Part shown: piece by piece, positions 49,507 to 57,036 of the stretch
Position numbering within the stretch: position 1 is the stretch's first letter
How the letters are laid out: every line of letters starts with the position of its first letter
DNA from: an uncultured Oscillospiraceae bacterium
GTDB lineage: Bacteria; Bacillota; Clostridia; Oscillospirales; Ruminococcaceae
NCBI GenBank assembly: GCA_934462925.1
Contig: CAKSIT010000003.1
Location: 124,001 to 188,000 of the forward strand
Direction of reading: 5' to 3'
Length of the DNA: 64,000 bases
Made by a program: the position numbers and the translations under genes
Notes under the pieces: model-generated
What the model saw: the letters and a program-made list of their open reading frames with translations, nothing else
Told to the model about the DNA's origin: nothing
The model's database searches: none

Positions 49507-51788
49507 CGGTGGCTGTAATGAAAAACGATTATCGCTCCGCTTCGGGCAGCGCCGCAGAGGACCTGTTCATAGAGCTTTTCTGCGATACTTTCGGCGCTGA
49601 AAAGGCAGGGTATCTCTACACACAGTATCACTTCTGCGACATTTACCAGAACGACCGCTATGCGGATTTTTTTATAGAAAACGGCTCGCAGAAAATCGCC
49701 ATTGAGATAGACGACGAGGCTTCGCACAACCCAAGGCTTGTAAGCGAGAACAAATTTTACGACGACCTGCTCAAGCAGAACAGTATGATTCATCTCGGCT
49801 GGGATGTGTACCGCTGGGCTGTAAGGCAAATGCAGCTACAGCCCGAAGCCGTAAAGGATGAGCTGCGCCTTTTCGTGGGGACTAACCCCGCGTTCCGCGA
49901 AGCTGCGGATTACCTGCCCGAGCAGCGCGGTAAGGCGCTCGACGGCGCAAGCCTTGAGCTTAAGGAGCATCAGAAGCAGGCGCTCGCGGCTCTTGCTGAA
50001 ATGCGTGCGCGGCATGAAACCATAGCGCTTTTGTACCACGCTACCGGTACGGGAAAGACTGTAACCGCCGTGTCCGACGCCAGACGCTTCGGCGGCAGAA
50101 CGCTGTTTCTTGCGCATACGCACGAGCTTGTCGAGCAGGCATATCATACCTTTACGAGCCTGTGGAGCGAGGTTGCCGTCGGCAGATTTACCGACGGAAT
50201 AAAAGAACCCGCAGCGTTCGTTGTATGCGGTGGAATACAGAGCGTTGCGCTTAATCTCGAGCTGTTCCGCGAAACGGATTTCGACTACCTTATCATTGAC
50301 GAGGCGCATCATGCCGCAGCGGAAACCTATCAAAAGGTTCTCGGATATTTCAAGCCGAAATTTACGCTTGGACTTACTGCAACGCCCGAGCGCGCAGACG
50401 ATAAGGATATCCTCGCGATATTCAGAAACACCGCGCATCGCCTTGACATTCAGACGGCGGTTGAAATAGGCGAGCTTGTACCCGTGCGCTGCATTCGCAT
50501 ACATACAAATATTGACCTTACAAAGGTTCGCTTCAACAGCGTTCAGTACAACATACGCGACCTTGAAAGCAAAATATATGTTCCCGAGCGCAACACGCTC
50601 ATTGTCGATACGTTCATGGATTATGTAAGGGACAGGCGCACGGTAATTTTCTGCGCGAGCGTTAAGCACGCCGAGCAGATAGCGGAGATGATACGCGCCC
50701 GCGGAGCTGCCGCCGTGGCGGTATCGGGCAGCATGAAGTCGTCTGAGCGGCGGGAGTTCCTTGATAAATTTGCAAATGGCGCGATAAAGGCGCTGTGCGC
50801 CTGCGACCTGCTCAACGAGGGCTGGGACTGCCCTGAAACCGAAGTGCTTTTCATGGCGCGCCCCACTATGTCAAAGGTGCTGTACACGCAGCAGCTTGGC
50901 AGGGGAATGCGCCTTGCCGACGGGAAAAAGGAGCTGCTCGTGTTTGATTTTGTTGACAACGCGAGTCAGTATAATATGCCGTACTCGATGTACCGCCTGT
51001 TCAGGCTCAAAGAGTATCGCCCCGGCAAGCTTGTCCTCGCAAAGCAGGCAGAACGCGAAGCTGACGAAGCGCTGTACGCGCGCGGCGAAAAGCCCGATGC
51101 GCTCGTTGACTTCCCCGTGAGCGCAACGGATTACGAGGCGGTAGACATCTTCAACTGGCAGGAAGAAGCGGCGGGAATGCTCTCGCAGATGGAGTTCGTT
51201 CGCAGGGTTGACGTTCAGTCGGAAACGGTGGAGAAGTATATTCGCGATGGGCTGATAATTCCCGACCTTGTCGTGCCGATGAGCGAACACAGGGTTTTCA
51301 GGTATTTCAGGGAGGATACGCTGCTTTCGGCGGCGGAGAGGTATGGCTGGCAGGTAATTAACGATGAGAACCGCAAGCTGCTGTTCATGGATATGGTGCG
51401 GCAGATGGACATGAGCTATTCTTACAAGCCCGTGCTGCTTAAGGCGATTCTTGCGAATGCGGACAGCAAGGGCAGGATAAAACTGGACGATATCACGGCG
51501 TATTTCCGCGGCTTCTATGAGGACCGCCGCGAGCGCGGGCTTGCTGTGGAAAAGCCGAAAAGCATTTTCGCACGCGGCGATTACACGGACAAAGAGGCGC
51601 AGCGAAATATTCTCGCAAATCCGTTTAAGCGCTTTGAGGATATGCAGATGCTCCGTCACACAAAAACGCTCGGCATTGTCGAGGTCGAGCCTACTGTCTG
51701 GAAAGCGCTTACCAATGACGATAAGGCGGAAATAGCGGATATCTGCGACAGAAAGCTTTCGGAATACTATTCGCGGTTCAGCAGATAG
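49503..51788 (+). CDS. SF2 DEAD/DEAH helicase with N-terminal restriction-endonuclease-like domain
   Basis: The 761-residue protein starts at GTG overlapping the upstream stop (GTGA) or at ATG 49518. Residues about 15-125 resemble a PD-(D/E)xK/DUF559-type nuclease (ADFFIENGSQKIAIEIDDEASHN, then LVSENKFYDDLLKQNSMIHLGWDVYRW). The helicase core has LKEHQKQAL, Walker A LYHATGTGKTV, LAHTHELVEQA, Walker B YLIIDEAHHAAA, GLTATPERAD, and motifs V-VI in LLNEGWDCPETEVLFMARPT and YTQQLGRGMRL. A C-terminal extension of about 250 residues is unassigned. This layout is typical of type I-like restriction or phage-defence helicases; a defence role is inference. Confidence 0.85.
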   Translation: MTVAVMKNDYRSASGSAAEDLFIELFCDTFGAEKAGYLYTQYHFCDIYQNDRYADFFIENGSQKIAIEIDDEASHNPRLVSENKFYDDLLKQNSMIHLGWDVYRWAVRQMQLQPEAVKDELRLFVGTNPAFREAADYLPEQRGKALDGASLELKEHQKQALAALAEMRARHETIALLYHATGTGKTVTAVSDARRFGGRTLFLAHTHELVEQAYHTFTSLWSEVAVGRFTDGIKEPAAFVVCGGIQSVALNLELFRETDFDYLIIDEAHHAAAETYQKVLGYFKPKFTLGLTATPERADDKDILAIFRNTAHRLDIQTAVEIGELVPVRCIRIHTNIDLTKVRFNSVQYNIRDLESKIYVPERNTLIVDTFMDYVRDRRTVIFCASVKHAEQIAEMIRARGAAAVAVSGSMKSSERREFLDKFANGAIKALCACDLLNEGWDCPETEVLFMARPTMSKVLYTQQLGRGMRLADGKKELLVFDFVDNASQYNMPYSMYRLFRLKEYRPGKLVLAKQAEREADEALYARGEKPDALVDFPVSATDYEAVDIFNWQEEAAGMLSQMEFVRRVDVQSETVEKYIRDGLIIPDLVVPMSEHRVFRYFREDTLLSAAERYGWQVINDENRKLLFMDMVRQMDMSYSYKPVLLKAILANADSKGRIKLDDITAYFRGFYEDRRERGLAVEKPKSIFARGDYTDKEAQRNILANPFKRFEDMQMLRHTKTLGIVEVEPTVWKALTNDDKAEIADICDRKLSEYYSRFSR

Positions 51789-51847
51789 GAAAATGCTGCG
51801 TGTAAATAAGGCAATGAGCCTATTGCCATGAGGCAGGGTATTATATT

Positions 51848-52069
51848 GATACTACTTTGATGGTAAATGCTAAGAGTTTTAGCGAAGAAAAAGAATGGCA
51901 GAGAGCTATTGTTGAGGATAAGAAAATATTTTGCTGGAAATAACCGACAGATTACAGCGATAATGCACCGGCAGAAGTTTTGGCAAAGAGCCTAGCGGAG
52001 TACGTTAAAATCCCGGCTGATTTTTCAAAAAACCAACAGGGCTTCCCTTTAAAAAACCATGTGCTATAA
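51848..52069 (+). pseudogene. Decayed coding remnant
   Basis: One frame reads DTTLMVNAKSFSEEKEWQ and on to FCWK, then stops (51941-51943). Another frame continues plausibly as DYSDNAPAEVLAKSLAEYVK...PADF and ends at 52067-52069. The two pieces look like one frameshifted gene end. There is no start codon with a ribosome site. I do not recognise the family. Confidence 0.35.
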
Positions 52070-52091
52070 TATATCCATAGAGGTGATTCAT

Positions 52092-52262
52092 ATGGCATTT
52101 ACGAGAATAAACGAAATAACCCCGAACGGCGGTGAGTATTCGGAAATACATTTTCTTGACAGCGATAACAACGAGGTTGAGGAAAAATTCGCGACAAATT
52201 GTGTTATTCGTGAATGCACAAGCGATGGCACTGTTATCAGAGAAACATGGGCTAGGCTGTGA
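52092..52262 (+). CDS. Small hypothetical protein
   Basis: A 56-residue acidic protein (opening MAFTRINEITPNGGEYSEIH) behind AGAGGTGATTC, with a TATAAT at 52065-52070 but a weak -35. A terminator follows directly (52275-52305), so it looks like a complete short gene. No signal peptide and no recognised family. It lies at the left end of the prophage remnant. Confidence 0.5.
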   Translation: MAFTRINEITPNGGEYSEIHFLDSDNNEVEEKFATNCVIRECTSDGTVIRETWARL

Positions 52263-52274
52263 CAGCACAACTTA

Positions 52275-52305
52275 AAAAAGCAAGGCGCTCTTCGGGGTGC
52301 TTTTT
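52275..52305 (+). terminator. Terminator after the small gene
   Basis: AAAAAGCA (52275-52282) pairs with TGCTTTTT (52298-52305), with the T-run inside the stem. Confidence 0.6.
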
Positions 52306-52328
52306 CGTTTATTTGAAAGGAGTCCGAA

Positions 52329-52394
52329 ATGCACCACTATCTTAGCGTATACGCTGAAAAAGGCATAAGGTATGCTGAAGCATGGTTTAGATAG
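52329..52394 (+). CDS. Very short ORF, possibly a truncated phage gene
   Basis: ATG behind AAGGAGT opens a 21-codon frame (MHHYLSVYAEKG, then IRYAEAWFR) that ends in TAG. The ribosome site is good and the sequence is not low-complexity, but the peptide is too short to judge. A terminator-like hairpin follows at 52444. Confidence 0.3.
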   Translation: MHHYLSVYAEKGIRYAEAWFR

Positions 52395-53679
52395 ACCTGT
52401 TAGGCAGAAGCTTCTTCTTTTTATGAAAGCACAGAAGAATATGAGCGCCATGCAGCAATGCACGGCGCTTTTTTTTGCCTCGCAGCCGACGCTCGGCTTG
52501 CAGACGATATCTGCCGCGAGTAGCTTCTTGCCTGCAAAGACGGTGCAGGAGGCGCAGGAGTACGCGGGCAAGTTCATTGAACAGCGGCTCGGGGATAAGA
52601 CGTTCAAGGGCGCGGCTGATTTCAAGGGCGTTTCCGTTGAAAATGCGAACGACATAAACCGCGCGCTTTCGGACGTTTTTGAACAATACGATATACCGAA
52701 AATCAGCGGTATTAAGGCTATCGACCCGACTTCCGCAAAGGGAAAGAAAATATTCTCGAGCGCTGACGCGGTTATGGCGTATTCTCCCGTTGAGCATGGC
52801 GTTTACATAAACAAAGCCGTCCTTAAGAATCCCGAAGCGCTTGCGGCGTACAACAGGCAGGCGCAGGAAGCATGGGACACTGTTATGAGCAACATAGACG
52901 GACTGTCGGGCGCGCAGCGCGAGATAGCTATGCGGTACAAACAGGCGGGGCGCTCTCTTGTGGGGGACGGCTCTGCGCATGACTATTTCGTTCATGAAAT
53001 GGGACACCACATACAATGGGAAGCGTTCGACGCCAAAACCAACAACGCTATCGGCTCGCGCATGAGCGAGTACGCGGGTAAAATTTCGGGGTACGCTACG
53101 GCGAGCAAGTCGGAATACTTTGCGGAGAGCTTCGCGGCGTTCAAGAAAGGCGAGTTCGACAAGCTCGACCCCGAATTTGTTTCGTTTATGCGCGGTAAGG
53201 CTCTTGACAAATCCGGCGGAAGTGGTATAATTAAGTTAAGCAGTAAATTTGTAAATCCCACCGACCCGCTTTACACCAATTCCAATAAGATAAAGCCAGT
53301 AAAAGGTTACGGAGATATCATCATTCACGGTTCGCCGGACAGCTTGCTGATAAACGGTCTGAACGGAGAGCAGTGGGAATACGGCGCAAAGGAAGCTGCC
53401 GAAATGATACGCAATTCTCGCGAGTTCCACGGGCAGCCGATACGCTTGGTATCCTGCCAGACCGGCGCAAAGAAAAACGGCATAGCACAGCAGATAGCCG
53501 ATGAGTTGGGCGTTGAGGTCATGGCTCCTACCGAGATTGCAAATGTTGATATCGACGGTGAAATATTCCTCAGTGACAACGGAGAGCTTGCAGAGATCTG
53601 GAACACCAGTTCTGCAGAGGAACGAAAGACCATTCGCCCGACAGGTGAATGGAAAGTATTCAAGCCAAACAAGAGGTGA
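52372..53679 (+). CDS. Prophage minor-head/metallopeptidase-like protein with C-terminal caspase-like toxin domain, probably 5'-truncated
   Basis: The open frame gives up to 435 residues, but no start has a ribosome site. A terminator (52444-52476) lies inside its first part, so the 5' end is probably a deletion scar and real homology starts near residue 50. The middle (about 90-275) resembles the C-terminal part of phage minor head proteins and contains a zincin motif, HEMGHHIQWE, with a downstream ESFAAF Glu. The last 120 residues carry HGSP and, 50 residues on, LVSCQTGAKKNGIAQQIADELGVEVMAPTE. That His/Cys pair fits a clan CD (caspase-like) fold seen at the ends of polymorphic toxins. A small gene 5 bases downstream may encode immunity. 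Confidence 0.62.
   Translation: MLKHGLDRPVRQKLLLFMKAQKNMSAMQQCTALFFASQPTLGLQTISAASSFLPAKTVQEAQEYAGKFIEQRLGDKTFKGAADFKGVSVENANDINRALSDVFEQYDIPKISGIKAIDPTSAKGKKIFSSADAVMAYSPVEHGVYINKAVLKNPEALAAYNRQAQEAWDTVMSNIDGLSGAQREIAMRYKQAGRSLVGDGSAHDYFVHEMGHHIQWEAFDAKTNNAIGSRMSEYAGKISGYATASKSEYFAESFAAFKKGEFDKLDPEFVSFMRGKALDKSGGSGIIKLSSKFVNPTDPLYTNSNKIKPVKGYGDIIIHGSPDSLLINGLNGEQWEYGAKEAAEMIRNSREFHGQPIRLVSCQTGAKKNGIAQQIADELGVEVMAPTEIANVDIDGEIFLSDNGELAEIWNTSSAEERKTIRPTGEWKVFKPNKR
52444..52476 (+). terminator. Terminator hairpin inside the 5' end of the truncated prophage frame
   Basis: AGCGCC (52444-52449) pairs with GGCGCT (52464-52469), followed by eight T. Its presence within the open frame argues that the frame upstream of it is not coding. 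Confidence 0.65.
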
Positions 53680-53684
53680 TAAAT

Positions 53685-53996
53685 ATGACAAGGCTTTGTA
53701 ACTACACGGAGTATGGCTCTAGCAGCGGTATTTCCATGAGAGAGAATTTCACAAATAAGCCCTACAAGGGGAAAGACAAGATAGTATCTTATCTGAAAAG
53801 CAAGGGTAAGCAGACTATGGTACGCATGGAGATGGCAAAAGACAGACTCACAGGCGAAAGAATAAAGGAGATGCACAGCCTTGAATTATTTACCGACGGT
53901 GAATATTCATGGTGGAGCGACCTTGCATACCATGTAGAGAAGTACAATCTCAGGCTCCCGAAAGAGTTCGAGGAACACGTCCTGAACAGCAAATAA
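53685..53996 (+). CDS. Probable immunity protein for the upstream toxin domain
   Basis: The 103-residue protein starts at ATG 53685 behind AAGAGGTGAT, 5 bases after the toxin gene's stop. It is soluble, charged and AT-richer than the surroundings (MTRLCNYTEYGSSSGISMRE, YSWWSDLAYHVEKYN). I do not recognise a family. A short gene of foreign composition directly after a toxin C-terminus, followed at once by a terminator, is the usual place for a cognate immunity gene; the role is inferred from this arrangement alone. Confidence 0.6.
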   Translation: MTRLCNYTEYGSSSGISMRENFTNKPYKGKDKIVSYLKSKGKQTMVRMEMAKDRLTGERIKEMHSLELFTDGEYSWWSDLAYHVEKYNLRLPKEFEEHVLNSK

Positions 53997-53998
53997 TT

Positions 53999-54030
53999 AA
54001 AAGCACCCTGCGCCAAACAGGGTGCTTTTT
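53999..54030 (+). terminator. Terminator after the toxin/immunity pair
   Basis: AAAAGCACCCTG pairs with CAGGGTGCTTTTT over a seven-base loop. Confidence 0.9.
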
Positions 54031-54044
54031 CATTCCAATAACCA

Positions 54045-54068
54045 AGCGCTCCGATGGGGCGCTATTTT
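54045..54068 (+). terminator. Short hairpin with T-run before the small membrane gene
   Basis: AGCGC pairs with GCGCT and is followed by ATTTTTA. Similar GCGC-type hairpins separate the genes of this remnant (compare 52444 and 54245). Confidence 0.4.
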
Positions 54069-54091
54069 TATGCCCGAAAGGAGGTGCCGAC

Positions 54092-54238
54092 ATGGTTTCA
54101 ACGCTTATTCTGCTTTATGCGCTCAACACATCAGGGACTATTCCCGAGGGCTGTTTTATCGCAGCATGGGTGCTGGCTTCGGTCGAACTTGTTATAAGAA
54201 TACTCGCGGGGCTTGCAAAAATGAATGATAAGAAATAA
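54092..54238 (+). CDS. Small membrane protein of the prophage remnant
   Basis: A 48-residue protein from ATG 54092 behind the near-perfect ribosome site AAAGGAGGTG. It is almost entirely hydrophobic (LILLYALNTSG, FIAAWVLASVELVIRILAGLA) with a charged tail KMNDKK, giving one or two membrane segments. No family recognised. It lies between the toxin/immunity pair and the scaffold gene, a place where phages carry accessory genes. Confidence 0.55.
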   Translation: MVSTLILLYALNTSGTIPEGCFIAAWVLASVELVIRILAGLAKMNDKK

Positions 54239-54244
54239 TCAAGC

Positions 54245-54274
54245 GCTATGCGATAAGCACGGCGCTTTTTTATT
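54245..54274 (+). terminator. Terminator after the small membrane gene
   Basis: AAGCGC pairs with GCGCTT across a 15-base loop, followed by TTTTATT. Confidence 0.6.
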
Positions 54275-54345
54275 GTCCGAAACACGCTGACGACACTAAA
54301 AGCCCGCGCGGAAAACAGTCATACGGACGTTAAACGGAGGTAACA

Positions 54346-54891
54346 ATGGCAGACGAAACAACACAGACCACAGCGGAGCAGTCCGCAGAAACCGCGCCCG
54401 AATCTGCGGCGGGCGTGGCGGCAAAAACATTCACGCAGGACGAGGTGAACGACCTCATAAAGGCGCGGCTCGAACGCGAACGCAAGGGGCAGCCCACAAA
54501 GGACGAGCTTGCCGCGTTCCGCGCATGGCAGGACGAGCAGAAAACCGCTGAGCAGAAGCAGGCGGAAGCCGTCAAGGCGCAGGCAGACCGCGCAGACGCC
54601 GCCGAGAAAAAGGCAGCCGCGCTTGAAGCAAAGCTGCTCGCCGCGTCAAAGGGCGTAAGCCCCGAGGCTGCCGACGACGTTGTGGCGCTCGCCTCGCTTA
54701 AGGTAAGCGACGAAACGCCGCTTGAAAAGGCAATCGACGAGGTGCTGAAGAAGTACCCGCAGTTCGCGGGAACGTCAGCGCCGAGAACGTCCTGTGCCAC
54801 TACGCCATCGCGGATAAGCTCTGCTACGGCAGGGCAGGGGCTGGTATCTCATACAGTAAACGGCTTAACGCCCTCAACCACAGTAAGCTGA
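54346..54891 (+). pseudogene. Phage capsid scaffold protein (GP20/DUF4355-like), broken at the 3' end
   Basis: The start is ATG behind ACGGAGG. Residues 1-145 are a typical phage scaffold: an acidic Ala/Glu/Thr-rich head, KTFTQDEVNDLIKARLERERK, a long coiled coil rich in Ala, Glu, Lys and Gln, and EKAIDEVLKKYPQFAG. After about base 54780 the frame runs into unrelated sequence (SAPRTSCATTPSRI...) ending at 54891, so the natural C-terminus is lost. In the same place another frame is open (AENVLCHYAIADKLCYGRAG), suggesting a deletion joint between two phage genes. The capsid gene expected next is absent. Confidence 0.7.
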
Positions 54892-55133
54892 AGCTGCTTT
54901 ACATGGACGGGCGGCTTTGTTTTAAGGTGCTTGACGCGCCCCGGGGGCTTCATGTAGTATTCGAGCATTACGACGTAGTTGTTCTCGTCCTGCTGCGTTA
55001 TCCGCCAGTTCTTAATTGTGCAGCCCATGGCAAGTTTTTCGATGTACTTCATGTTGTGCCGAATCGCGCCGAACGCGTCGTCGCCACATATAAAGTACTC
55101 CCTGTCGTTAAAAGTCAAGCTGAATGTTTTCAT
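54849..55133 (-). CDS. Small hypothetical protein on the opposite strand
   Basis: A 94-residue protein read leftward from ATG 55133 behind CGGAGGC. It contains MKTFSLTFNDREYFICGDDAFGA and NWRITQQDENNYVVMLEYYMKPPG, which look like real protein sequence. The C-terminal end overlaps the broken scaffold frame by 43 bases, so the stop may be accidental and the gene may itself be truncated at the same joint. No family recognised. Confidence 0.5.
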   Translation of the reverse strand: MKTFSLTFNDREYFICGDDAFGAIRHNMKYIEKLAMGCTIKNWRITQQDENNYVVMLEYYMKPPGRVKHLKTKPPVHVKQLQLTVVEGVKPFTV

Positions 55134-55358
55134 TTTGCCTCCGTTGATATGTGTTTTTTACATTGCTTTATGTAATTAAATTATATCACGGCGCAAGCTG
55201 TATGTCAATGGGGTAAACGCAGATTTAACGGAATCTTAGCGGGAAAGGGCGGATTTTCAGATAGAGGTTTTGCATGAGCAGCGAAAGGTCAATAACGTAA
55301 TGAATAACAATAATTCGTGTTGCATTTTGTGTTGCATAATTAAAACCGCTAATGAAAA
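55134..55358. other. Intergenic stretch between the phage remnant and the repeat array
   Basis: Contains AT-rich leader sequence for the minus-strand gene. No tRNA fragment or integrase is visible, and no duplicate of the tRNA-Leu 3' end was found. Confidence 0.4.
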
Positions 55359-55757
55359 GCGCCTTGCGCCGGAATTGCCCGCAAGGCACTTGCTGTATGT
55401 GACGGGAAGCATTAACGAGTAATGCGTGTGACAGCATATAATAAAAAAGCGCCTTGCGCCGGAATTGACCGCAAGGCACTTGCTGTATGTGACGGGAAGC
55501 ATTAACGAGTAATGCGTGTGACAGCATATAATAAAAAAGCGCCTTGCGCCGGAATTGCCCGCAAGACACTTGCTGTATGTGACGAGAAGCATTAACGCGT
55601 AATGCGTGTGACAGCATATAATAAAAAAGTGCCTTGCGCCGGAATTGACCGCAAGGCACTTGCTGTATGGGCAGCGAAGTATTAACGTGTAATGCGTGTG
55701 ACAACATATAAAAAGAAAAGCGCCTTGCGCCGGAATTGCGTGCAAGGCACTTGCTGC
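55359..55757 (-). repeat. Tandem array of a 90-bp terminator-containing unit downstream of tRNA-Leu
   Basis: Four contiguous units begin at 55359, 55449, 55539 and 55629, and a fifth partial unit begins at 55720 and runs to the tRNA-Leu CCA. On the minus strand each unit has a hairpin GTGCCTTGCG/CGCAAGGCGC followed by TTTTTTATT, then a second hairpin GCATTA/TAATGC. Units differ at only a few positions. There are no spacers, so it is not a CRISPR. The partial unit next to the tRNA is the natural tRNA terminator; the others look like duplications of it with its downstream flank. Confidence 0.88.
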
Positions 55758-55844
55758 TGGTGCCGGTAGTGGGGGTCGAACCCACACGCCATTGCTGGCA
55801 GCGGATTTTGAGTCCGCCTCGTCTGCCAATTCCAACATACCGGC
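55758..55844 (-). tRNA. tRNA-Leu (anticodon CAA)
   Basis: Acceptor GCCGGTA pairs with TACCGGC, discriminator A, and CCA is encoded (55758-55760). The anticodon stem GCGGA/TCCGC holds the loop CTCAAAA, giving CAA. A long variable arm (class II) and GGTTCGACCC are present. It lies downstream of tRNA-Gly in the same transcript. Confidence 0.97.
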
Positions 55845-55931
55845 TTGTTTTTGCGAACGAACGTCAGGGCGTTCGTTCTAGCGCTATCCCCGCCGAACGG
55901 CCTGACGGCCATAGGGCGGGGATAGTTTGTT
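55845..55931 (-). other. Spacer between the tRNAs with two long hairpins
   Basis: CTATCCCCGCC/GGGCGGGGATAG and GAACGAACG/CGTTCGTTC form two stable stem-loops. Neither has a T-run on the minus strand. They may be processing signals or a terminator-like remnant. Confidence 0.5.
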
Positions 55932-56005
55932 TGGAGCGGATAATGGGAGTCGAACCCACCACCTCAGCTTGGGAAGCTAATGTTTTACCGATAAACTATA
56001 TCCGC
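55932..56005 (-). tRNA. tRNA-Gly (anticodon CCC)
   Basis: Acceptor GCGGATA pairs with TATCCGC, discriminator T, and CCA is encoded (55932-55934). The anticodon loop is TTCCCAA, giving CCC, and the T-arm has GGGTTCGACTCCC. Confidence 0.96.
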
Positions 56006-56008
56006 AAA

Positions 56009-56032
56009 TATGCGGCTTAACTGAACCGCATA
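56009..56032 (-). other. Leader hairpin before tRNA-Gly
   Basis: TATGCGG pairs with CCGCATA in the short leader between promoter and tRNA, probably a processing structure. Confidence 0.4.
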
Positions 56033-56035
56033 AAT

Positions 56036-56064
56036 ATTATATCACAAGCCCCCCGATTTGTCAA
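56036..56064 (-). promoter_or_regulatory. Promoter of the tRNA-Gly/tRNA-Leu operon
   Basis: On the minus strand TTGACA (56059-56064) and TATAAT (56036-56041) have 17-base spacing, with a GC-rich spacer. It reads toward both tRNAs. Confidence 0.85.
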
Positions 56065-56104
56065 GGGCTTGCCAAAATTTTTTCCCTTTCCTTGGGAAAG
56101 CGCG

Positions 56105-57025
56105 TTATTCCTCAGCAGGGGCGAGCGCTTCGCGTATCTGCGCGAAAACCTCGCACAGGCGGGCGGAGGGGCGCTCGAACGGCTGCGTGCTCACATAAAT
56201 CACCTGCGCGTTCTGCGCCATTGCCGAAAGCGCCTCGTCCGCAGAGAAGCCCTGCTCCTTAAGCGCCTCGTCCGCTATGATGTAGTCGGGCGACAGCTCC
56301 GCTGCAGCTGTATAGCCGCTTTCCGTGCAGAGATTGCCGCCGCACAGCGACAGCACCGCGCTCTCGAATGTGTCAGCGCCCGCAAGGGTAAGCTTCTCCG
56401 TGACGTAAACAAAGCCCCCGAGCGAAATGCCCTCAGCAGCCTTTTCAAGCGCTGCCGCAGCGCTGTTGCCAAGCTGCGCGCATTTTTCCCCCTGCTTTTC
56501 GTCTGCTGAAAGCTCCGCGCCGTAAAAAGCGCGCGCGATGTCGCTGTAAAGCGCGGCGTATTCGGCAAGCGTGCGCGGCGCGGTAAGCGGGATAACCGCG
56601 ATTCCTACCGAGGTAAGCTCGTAGGAATCACGCTCGGAAAGCGCGGAGAGCGTGAAAACTACGTCGGGCGAAAGCGCCCTGATACCGTCCGTATCGGGGT
56701 TTTCCGTGCTGCCGAGCGCCGCTGCCGTCAGCCCCTCGGGGTAGTCGCAGTAGCTGCTCACGCCGCACAGCCTGTCCTTAAAGCCAAGCTCGCATATTAT
56801 TTCGGTCACGGCGGGGGAGAGGCTCACAACGCGCTTTGACGCCGTTTGCAGCTCCACGCCGCAAACCTGCGCGGGGAACGCGCTGCGCTCATGCTCGCCG
56901 TCAGGCGCGCTCTCGGGCTGCGAGGACACGACAAGTTCGCTCGGGACTTCGCCGCCCCTGCCGCAGCCTGTCAGCAGCAATACGCATATTGCCGCGCAGA
57001 ATACGCGCTTAAGATGATTTTTCAT
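56105..57025 (-). CDS. ABC-transporter substrate-binding lipoprotein (BtuF/FepB-like)
   Basis: The 306-residue protein starts at ATG 57025 behind ACGGAGA. The lipoprotein signal ends in LLLTGC. The class III binding-protein blocks are RVVSLSPAVTEIICELGFKDRLCGVSSYCDYPEG, LGSTENPDTDGIRALSPDVVFT, GIAVIPL and YIIADEAL. Such proteins bind vitamin B12, haem or ferric siderophores on the outer membrane face for an ABC importer. No permease or ATPase gene is nearby, so it may serve a transporter encoded elsewhere. It follows the DUF815 gene by 11 bases and dusB in one minus-strand operon. Confidence 0.85.
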   Translation of the reverse strand: MKNHLKRVFCAAICVLLLTGCGRGGEVPSELVVSSQPESAPDGEHERSAFPAQVCGVELQTASKRVVSLSPAVTEIICELGFKDRLCGVSSYCDYPEGLTAAALGSTENPDTDGIRALSPDVVFTLSALSERDSYELTSVGIAVIPLTAPRTLAEYAALYSDIARAFYGAELSADEKQGEKCAQLGNSAAAALEKAAEGISLGGFVYVTEKLTLAGADTFESAVLSLCGGNLCTESGYTAAAELSPDYIIADEALKEQGFSADEALSAMAQNAQVIYVSTQPFERPSARLCEVFAQIREALAPAEE

Positions 57026-57036
57026 GTTTTCTCCGT

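Noticed and set aside
55359..55757. Possible CRISPR array
   Set aside because: Units are contiguous 90-bp copies without variable spacers, and no cas genes are near.
55225..55838. Long minus-strand frames with a 30-residue repeat
   Set aside because: The 90-bp unit is divisible by three, so frames stay open by chance. The frames run through tRNA-Leu and through hairpins with T-runs.
55758..55844. tRNA-Leu as a proven phage attachment site
   Set aside because: The phage remnant lies on the 3' side, but no second copy of the tRNA 3' end and no integrase were found in the window.
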